Shown here: positions 56,861 to 64,000 of the stretch, piece by piece
How positions within the stretch are numbered: position 1 is the first letter of the stretch
Layout: every line of letters begins with the position of its first letter
Assembly: GCA_030704615.1 (NCBI GenBank)
Contig: CM060732.1
Location: 28,129,053-28,193,052 of the forward strand
DNA: 64,000 bases
DNA from: Takakia lepidozioides
Taxonomy: Eukaryota; Streptophyta; Takakiopsida; Takakiales; Takakiaceae
Direction of reading: 5' to 3'
Notes under the pieces: model-generated
What the model saw: the letters and a program-made list of their open reading frames with translations, nothing else
Told to the model about the DNA's origin: nothing
Database searches by the model: none
Program-made: the position numbers and the translations under genes

Positions 56861-59471
56861 AGGGCCGGGTATCAAGCACAAGGTTACGTATGATTCCCTG
56901 TGGATCAATAGCTACAAGAAACCTGCATGGGTAGAAGGTCAACTGGAAGCAGCAGCAGCAGTGGCAGAGTTGATAAAATCAGGCGCCTTGACCCTGACCA
57001 CAGCTTGCAAAAGAGGACCAAGAGAAGGAGTCCTCAATGCCTCTTCTGGCACTTCTCGGCATGTAAGGATGCTGTGTGAGGCAGGCCGACTGAATGAGGC
57101 TCTACAGATTTTAAACCAAGGAGGCATTACAGCAGATTCAGATACTTATGTCTGTCTCTTGCATAAGTGCATCAAGATGAAAGGCCTGGGAGCTGGAAAG
57201 CAGGTGCATGCTCACATTATCCAAAGTGGATTCAAACCAAACATTTTCCTAAACAACACCCTTGTCAACATGTATGTTAAGTGCGGGAGCATCATGGATG
57301 CTCACCAAGTGTTCAACAGAATGCCTCAACGAGGTTTGATCACGTGGAATATAATGATGGCAGGATTTACCCAGCATGGGTTTGATAGGAATGCTTTGGA
57401 GACATATGAGCAAATGCTGCGGGAAGGGATGAAACCCAACCACATCACGTTTGTTTGCATTTGCAATGCATGTGCGAGTCTGGCAGCCTTGCAAAAGGGC
57501 AAAGAGGTCCATGGTGACATTGTCAAAGCTGGAATTGTACCAGATGTCATTCTGAACAGTACCCTCGTGGATATGTATGCCAAATGTGGGTGCATCGAGG
57601 ATGCAAAGGGAGTGTTCGACAATATGGCTGAACGAAATGTGGTGTCGTGGAGCGCGATGATTGCCGGATATGCAAAGCAGGGGTGCGGGATGCAGGCTTT
57701 GGAGACCTATGAGCTAATGGTGCAGGAAGGAGTGAAGCCCAACCACATCACATTTGTTTGTGTTTGCAATGCGTGTGCGAACCTGGCAGCCCTGGAAAAG
57801 GGCAAAGAGGTCCATGGTGACATTGTCAAAGCCGGAATTGTAGCAGATGTTGTTCTGAACACTGCTCTGATGAACATGTATGCCAAATGTGGGAGCATGG
57901 AGAGTGCAAAGGGAGTGTTTGACAATATGGCTGAACGAGATGTGGTGTCTTGGACTGCGATGATAGCAGGATATGCACAGCAGGAGCGCGAGATGGAGGC
58001 TTTGGAGACCTATGAGCAAATGATGAGGGAAGGGGTGAAGCCTGACCACATCACGTTCGTTTGCGTTTGCAACGCATGTGCGAGCCTGGCAGCCCTGGAA
58101 AAGGGCAAAGAGGTCCATGGTGACATCATCAAAGCTGGAATTGTACCAGATGTCATTTTGAACAGTACCCTCGTGGACATGTATACCAAATGTGGGTGCA
58201 TCGAGGATGCAAAGGGAGTGTTCGACAATATGGCTGAACGAGATGGGGTGTCTTGGAATGCGATGATTGCAGGATATGCACAGCAGGGACATGGGATGGA
58301 GGCTTTGGAGACCTATGAGCAAATGATGAGGGAAGGGGTGAAGCCTGACCACATCACGTTTGTTTGCGTTTGCAATGCATGTGCGAGCCTGGCAGCCCTG
58401 GAAAAGGGTAAAGAGGTCCATGGTGACATTGTCAACGCTGGAATTATACCAAATGTCATTTTGAACAGTGCGCTCGTGGACATGTATGCCAAATGTGGGT
58501 CCATCAAGGATGCAAAGGGAGTGTTTGACAATATGGTCGAACGAAATGTGGTGTCGTGGAGTGCAATGATCGCAGGATATGCCCAGCAAGGGCGCGGGAT
58601 GGAGGCTTTGGAGACCTATGAGCAAATGGTGCGAGAAGGGGTGGAGCCGGACAGTATCACATTTTTATGTGTTCTCTCTGCATGCAGCCATGTTGGCCTA
58701 CTGTATGAAGGAAGACGATACTTCGATTCCCTGAGTCAAGATCATGGTGTCACTCCGACAGTAAAGCACTTTGGCTGCATGGTGGACCTTCTTGGACGTG
58801 CGGGGCGATTGGATGAGGCAGAGGACCTGATTAATAAAATGCCAATCAAACCAGACGCTGTGGTGTGGAAGGCCTTACTTGGTGCCTGCAGAATCCATGG
58901 CAATGTGGAGATGGCTGAACGTGCGGCAACATCTATTCTCAAGTGGGATGAACAGGACGCCGCGTCTTACGTGTTACTATCAAACATCTATGCCACAGCT
59001 GGCAGGTGGGACGATAGTGCAAAGGTGAGAAAAATGATGAAAGTCAGAGGGATTAGAAAGGAGCTAGGTCGCTGCTCCATTGAGGTTGGCAACAGGCTGC
59101 ACACCTTTGTTGTAGATGACAAATTGCATCCCAAAACTAAGGAAATCCATGCTGAGCTGAGAAGATTGTCTGGGCAGATGAAGGAGGCAGGGTATGTGTC
59201 GGACACACGCTTTGTATCGCATGATGTCGGGGAGGAGCAAAAGAAATTTTCTCTTTGCTACCACAGTGAGAAGCTGGCCATTGGTTTTGGGCTGATCTGC
59301 ACGGCCCCGAGGACACCTCTCCGTCTCGTCAAGAATCTTCGGATGTGTGGTGACTGCCACACCTCCACCAAGTTCATCTCAAAGATTGTTGGCCGAGCAA
59401 TTGTTGTACGGGATGCCAACCGCTTTCACCACTTTGAAGATGGGGTTTGTTCTTGTGAGGATTACCGGTGA
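56861..59471 (+). CDS. PPR-DYW protein, main exon (PPR array, E domain, DYW deaminase domain)
   Basis: One uninterrupted exon of about 870 codons. It starts with the end of a PDF-like motif (GPGIKHKVTYDSLWINSY), then a P-L-S PPR array (57115-58720) of units of about 101 residues (VDMYAKCGSIKDAKGVFDNM, NVVSWSAMIAGYAQQG, YEQMMREGVKPDHITFVCV). E/E+ segments follow (HFGCMVDLLGRAGRLDEAED, LLGACRIHGNVEMAERAA). The C-terminal DYW domain has the HSEKLAIGFG zinc/active-site motif, CGDCHTSTKF and CSCEDYR. These proteins enter plastids or mitochondria, where PPR units choose an RNA site and the DYW domain deaminates C to U. The terminal tripeptide is DYR instead of DYW. The frame extends upstream to 56838, but that codon is GTG. 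An acceptor at 56860 fits in phase with the exon ending at 56653. Confidence 0.85.
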
Positions 59472-60127
59472 AACGATGTGTTTGGGAAAGTTGGGAAAGT
59501 TGCAAGTGTCTTGCTTCATTCATTGATCTGTGTAGCTACTCAGTTCATCCAATATCTCCTGAGAATATTGACCATGATGTACAGTTGAGGGTATTTGTGC
59601 CACCGGACCCGCAATGGGATCAACCCATCATAATTATCCTTATGGGTATTTTTCTAGAAAGAAAACAGTGGAGAGGGCCCTGACGAATTTGGAGTCGTGC
59701 CACATGCGAATGATAATATGATTAATTTTTCTTGAAGAAGGGATCCAGCAGGCTCTTTTTAAAAAAAACAATTATGAACAGGGGGATTGTAGCCACGATT
59801 AATTTTATTATAAATTATTGTATGGAAAACAATTAAAACCCCTGATGCACCATAAGGCACACACACCGCATGCAGCGAATAATGGAACCCTACCTCTCAG
59901 ATGGAGAGAATGACTAGAGTCAGATCACACTAATCTGGTCTAGGCTAGCATAATGGCAAGGACCATGTCTGATGAGAGAGCACCCTATCTATAGTGAAGC
60001 TTGGAGGCAGTAGAGGATGGTTTCAAGTGCTTCCAATTGATGTCCCGCTCCAACTTGGGGGAGACTGTGGAGTGTCGTGCGGAGATCCCGCCAGCAAGGG
60101 GGAGGGAGGTCGGTCTAACTGTAGGTG
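59472..60127. other. 3' flank of the PPR gene, no other gene
   Basis: AT-rich sequence with A runs at about 59760 and a TTAATTTTATTATAAATTATTG stretch. It probably includes the PPR gene's 3' untranslated region and the 3' part of the minus-strand LINE fragment. Confidence 0.4.
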
Positions 60128-60930
60128 TCAAGCGCTGTGGCGTTGCAGATAAGGCCCTGTTTGACCCAAGACTCTCGGAAGGCAGAGTGGATGGCAGCTG
60201 CGTTCCTCTGAGTTTCGCTCGATATCTGCACACATTTTACCCCAAGCCTTTCTTGACTTCACCCCTAGGTCATAAAACACATTAGCTAGAAGAGCATAAA
60301 TCGTGGATGTTTCTCCAGATAAAGTTTTCCTACAGCGAGCTTTCCAAAGGTGCCAAAGAGTAGAACTGCGGAGAGCCTCGAAAACAGGGCAGTGAAGAGG
60401 TCTCTGTTTGGTATTCTTGTCATAGTTGAGAAGGAGATCCAAAGCAGAAAGAGATTTGGTGTTCCAGTGTCTATAGAAGACTTTCACGAGAGGCCAAATT
60501 TTGGCCGGGGCCTGAGAAAAAGGAGGCAATGCTCCAGTGATTCCATGAATGCCAACTACACAACAACCACATATGAGGGCCGCCTGAAACTGCAGCCATT
60601 AATCCACTTTGAGGGCTCTCTATTGACCACCTGCCAAAGAAAAATAGCTATCTTTGTTGGGCGAGCCTTAATCCAAACCGAGCTCCATATGGTTGACCAA
60701 TTTTCGTCATGAAAGCCATAAAGCTCCCATTTACCTTCCCATAAAAAAAGGCTCAGTCGACCTCGAGAACTTCCAAGACCATTCCATCGGGTCTAAGTGT
60801 AGCTCTGCCAGTGGACGCCCCAAGATCCAAACATTAAAGGTACTGCGTGCTAACCATTGCACCAACGGTGACAAGAGATTTGGTATAGGGTCCAAAGATT
60901 TCCTAGGAAGAGACCAACAGCAGATTCACA
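60128..60930 (-). pseudogene. LINE C-terminal (zf-RVT type) fragment
   Basis: On the minus strand, PTKIAIFLWQVVNREPS at about 60690-60620 and, in a shifted frame, LRSSTLWHLWKARCRKTLSG at about 60370-60310 match the C-terminal zinc-binding region that follows reverse transcriptase in plant L1-type LINEs. Stops and shifts separate the pieces. The RT domain itself is absent. Confidence 0.65.
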
Positions 60931-62420
60931 CGGGATAGGAGAGGAGGGAGGGATATTTATAGGGGCAGAGGAGAGCAAGGTAAGGGATAGCGATGTGGTA
61001 TCAATAACAAAGGGAAAAGATAGAATGGTGAGCTGGAGTTGAATCCTTAACAAATAGGATGGAGAGACAACTAAGGAAAATAGAAAGAGCCCAAAAAGGA
61101 AGAGCTGGGACCAATGGACTAGAGCAAAGGACCATAGACCACTGGGCAGGTGTGGAATGAATGACCTGGAATGTTGCAACGAAGAATGGACCAAAAAGTT
61201 GAAGATGTGGCCTACACAACAGTATATAAGATATAAATAAATAAAAATCGTAAAAATTGGCCAAAAAATGGATTCACTTGCACTATATCATGTAGAATAT
61301 CTATTGTTGGGATACTGTCATTTCAAATGGGAAAAAGAAAGATGTTATGGAGGATATATGCTGCCATATGCCGTCGGTGACGTAATCCAAACTTGACCAT
61401 AATCACAAAAGTATATGTTTTTGAAATGTCGACCTTGCCCCACCCTTCATCTACAATAAATGGTCGTATTTAATGAAGATAGTTCATGGGGGTATTTTGG
61501 TTTTCATATTGTAAAGGACTTTATGAAAATGGGTATTATTGATAGATTGATAAAATACATAAAAATACATAAAGTTTAGTTTAATGAGTAAAAATGTTTA
61601 AAAACTCTCACACTAGATTTTTTTATCACAGGAGCAAGGGAGGGCCGAGTCCCTTTTTCCAATTAAATTCCATAAATATTATAAAATCCAGCAAATAATG
61701 AGTCCATAACAAGTTTTTTATGGACTGTAACAAAAGATTTCATAAAGTTCATCATTTCTAGAGATAACGATTTTTGGCGGCAAGTCTTGGAAGGTAGATA
61801 CTACATGTAGATAGGTGCAATGTTCTGAGTCCATTTTCACAAATTTCACAGAGATCTACAATTGTAGACCAACAAACTATGTACAGAAAAAATGACACGG
61901 TTACGTCAAAAAATGGACAGTGTAGGCTGCAATCACCCACCTCTTGGTTACCCATTTGCAAACCTGACTGAGCCAACTACTGAAGCAGGTCTCTGGACTT
62001 TTGAAGTCACTGTGAGACCACATGTTGTTATTTCGCTGATCCCAAGGCGATCCCATGGCAGACCAGCGCTTAGCAGGTTTTTGTACTAGGAGTTAGGTTT
62101 GTTGGTATTCAAGAACAGGTGCTGGCGAAGCACCTCATAGAAGATTGTTATGGGATTCTTTTGAAGGAACTGACGGAGCCTCCCCCAGGCTTGCCAGATG
62201 TTCGACCGCAGAGGGGATCCCACCGATTTGTGCTTGAAACCATGAGCAATCCATCCAAGAGAGGGTTTCCAAATAGAGAGCTTCAGTGGAGAAGAGAGTG
62301 ATGTTGTCGTACACTAGGAACTTCCACATACCCCCTTCTCGACCCAAAACCTCGGGATCCATTTAGCCAAAAGCGCTGTGATCTGGGTATAAGATCAATG
62401 ATCCCGAGACTAGTAGCAAC
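60931..62420. other. Gene-free stretch
   Basis: AT-rich sequence with only short frames. A minus-strand low-complexity hydrophobic frame at 60850-61264 and frames near 61758-62362 lack domains. Confidence 0.35.
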
Positions 62421-62423
62421 AAT

Positions 62424-62637
62424 ACTTACACAACATCCAATTCTTTATCCAAGGAGTTGGCATAATTATTTGAATACCATATACTTGCAAAACATACGAT
62501 GCAGGTACCAAAAGAGGTTGTAATAAAGCACATTAACATTTACAAAACAACACTTACACAACATCCAATTCTTTATCCAAGAAGTTGGCATAATTATCTG
62601 ATACCATATACTTGCAAAACATCTGATGCAGGTACAA
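62424..62637. repeat. Tandem duplication, period about 128 bp
   Basis: CTTACACAACATCCAATTC, followed by TTGGCATAATTAT and ACCATATACTTGCAAAACAT, occurs at about 62425-62505 and again at about 62553-62635. Confidence 0.8.
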
Positions 62638-63180
62638 CTAGCACATGGCGATCCTGTATCTCGAAAATAACCTCCATCTCAAGTCTAAAAACGCTGAACG
62701 TATATTTTGTTGTATTGTATATAGCTTCTAATCAGGTTAGTATTACCTCATGATTACCTTCTGATCCTATGATTAGTTATGTTTTAGGATGTAATCTTAT
62801 CTTACTTAGCTAGACCTTAATTATGGAGCTTATCTCAAATTAGCTTGAGCATATGTAGTAGCCTTTATGGTGCATGTTAAGGGCAAATCAATGAGGAGGG
62901 GAGTAAGCATTTGTTAACAAATAACACTTAAAATTTGCTAGTGTGCATAAGTAGGGGATTAAAACATCTATGGTAGTGTGACAAACATTTATCCAGGGTA
63001 AGTATAATATATTTACTATCGTTTACACGTATACACCTAGTGTGTTTAGTATTGTATCTATACTGTGTGACTAAAGTATTACCACCGTATCGTACGAAGA
63101 TAGGAATGATGTATTATGGACCATACGTAGCATATGGAGCCTGAGTGTATGGCTGAAGGCGCGGCGTATAATTAAGTGCG
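62638..63180. other. Gene-free stretch
   Basis: AT-rich, no frames or repeats of note. It could be promoter sequence for the CpG-rich stretch beginning near 63150. Confidence 0.3.
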
Positions 63181-63229
63181 GGCCGGCCATTGATGGCTCC
63201 GCGATCGCGCAGGCCGCACATGCCCACAA

Positions 63230-63616
63230 TTGGACGGAAGCTGCGCTGCCGCGCTGTGCCTACACTTAACAACGTCACTCGCACTGCGCAGGCAGAGGGA
63301 GAGGGTGGTGGAATTCGAAATTGCGTGCGGGGCGCTTGTGGTGGCGACGAGGCAGAGGGAGAGGAGTGCAAGGCTGTGGGGGATGGGGAGGTCCGTGATG
63401 AATGGGGGGACTGAGGAGACGAAGCGTGGCAGGAAGCTGAGGAAGGAGCAGGTGGTTGCGCATCAGGTGCTGGGAAAGGATTTGGTTGCTCCGAGGGCAC
63501 GAAGTGTGGAGGGGCTGGAATCTCGTGGCAGAGTTCATCGCTCCAGGCCCAGTCGCAGCGAGTACCCGGTCTTCACCCCGGTGCTGCCTCTGTTACTTCC
63601 TCTTTCCCTGAATTGA
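63230..63616 (+). CDS. Possible first exon of an unrecognised gene in a CpG-rich stretch
   Basis: GC rises sharply from about 63160 to 63600, and plus-strand frames overlap here. The longer ends with a basic, Ser/Arg-rich segment (GRKLRKEQVVAHQVLGKDL, RGRVHRSRPSRSEYP) and stops at 63614-63616. The open frame does not begin with ATG; an in-frame ATG (MNGGTEETKRG) lies near 63401. The composition would suit an organelle transit peptide, but no domain is visible and the window ends soon after. Confidence 0.25.
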   Translation: MDGSCAAALCLHLTTSLALRRQRERVVEFEIACGALVVATRQRERSARLWGMGRSVMNGGTEETKRGRKLRKEQVVAHQVLGKDLVAPRARSVEGLESRGRVHRSRPSRSEYPVFTPVLPLLLPLSLN

Positions 63617-64000
63617 TTGCTTTGTTCCTGGAATGGTGCAACGACGTTCAGAGGTTTCTGGTTCTGATCTCGCATGGACTGTGCAATTGAATTTCGCGTA
63701 TCTGAATGCTCTCTTCCATTCTCCTAGAAGATTTGGAAAGATTTCCCGCCAGCAACTTTTCCATTCCTTTGCGAGTTTTCCTTTTGAATGTTAGTGCGAG
63801 CTAGAGTACTAGACACGGAAGAGCATGAGAATTTCACCTAAAACATTTATCGATCTTATTGTGTTGAAGTCCTTATGCACAGCGGGGATCTCGCCACTGG
63901 TAGTAACTGGTTGTTTGGATCTTGAAGCAGTTGTTGGGTTCAACTACATTCGTGTTTAAGATTGTGAAATTCTGGTCCAGACACGCTGGATCAAGGATTG

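Noticed and set aside
57714-58625. Minus-strand 303-codon frame within the PPR gene
   Set aside because: It is a shadow of the repeated plus-strand PPR units; repetition keeps the antisense frame open.

Overview
The window is nuclear DNA from a land plant. It is dominated by transposable elements, with two genes for organelle-targeted PPR-DYW RNA-editing type proteins near the two ends. DYW-class PPR genes occur throughout land plants. The long, nearly intronless PPR arrays, chromoviruses, a plant MULE-type transposase, LINE and SINE debris and the absence of any bacterial gene organisation all fit a repeat-rich plant genome. A seed-free plant (fern, lycophyte or moss grade) is my best guess, but the species cannot be read from this sequence. 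Positions 36001-36500 are an assembly gap of exactly 500 N.

Layout. 1-2.9 kb: minus-strand PPR-DYW pseudogene, cut by the window edge. 3-13 kb: CT-rich repeats, a LINE reverse-transcriptase remnant, a tRNA-derived SINE with target-site duplication, a pair of distant inverted repeats, and a 372-bp TRIM whose LTRs contain a tRNA-like cloverleaf. 13.3-14.1 kb: truncated end of a Ty3-type element. 14.1-21.8 kb: a decayed divergent gene pair, a MULE-like transposase with SWIM zinc finger (minus) and a spliced gene with a ParB-like motif (plus). 21.8-36.0 kb: a minus-strand Ty3-type retroelement encoding gag, protease, a DNMT3-like cytosine methyltransferase, RT, RNase H, integrase and a C-terminal PHD finger. 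It is split by a younger plus-strand chromovirus (28016-34207, 5-bp target duplication GTAGC). 36.5-38.3 kb: a plus-strand fragment of the same methyltransferase element. 39.1-45.7 kb: another minus-strand copy that has lost RT and RNase H but keeps an uninterrupted methyltransferase frame. 46-50 kb: CACAG-rich arrays and a tandem duplication of about 1.56 kb. 51.3-52.7 kb: a CTGTG array, then about 16 regularly spaced palindromes. 55.5-59.5 kb: a PPR-DYW gene whose upstream exons encode motifs resembling the PDF motif of plant organellar single-strand-DNA-binding (OSB) proteins. 60-64 kb: a LINE fragment and mostly gene-free sequence.

The most notable content is (1) the retroelement family combining a cytosine methyltransferase with a PHD reader, seen in several copies, with a shared TAG-CAA-CCA stop between the gag-PR-methyltransferase and RT-integrase parts; (2) the TRIM with a Pol III tRNA-like unit in its LTRs; (3) the palindrome array; (4) the PDF-PPR-DYW arrangement. 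All retroelement copies here carry disabling breaks. Several open frames begin at non-ATG codons, so coding starts are given only where the sequence supports them.
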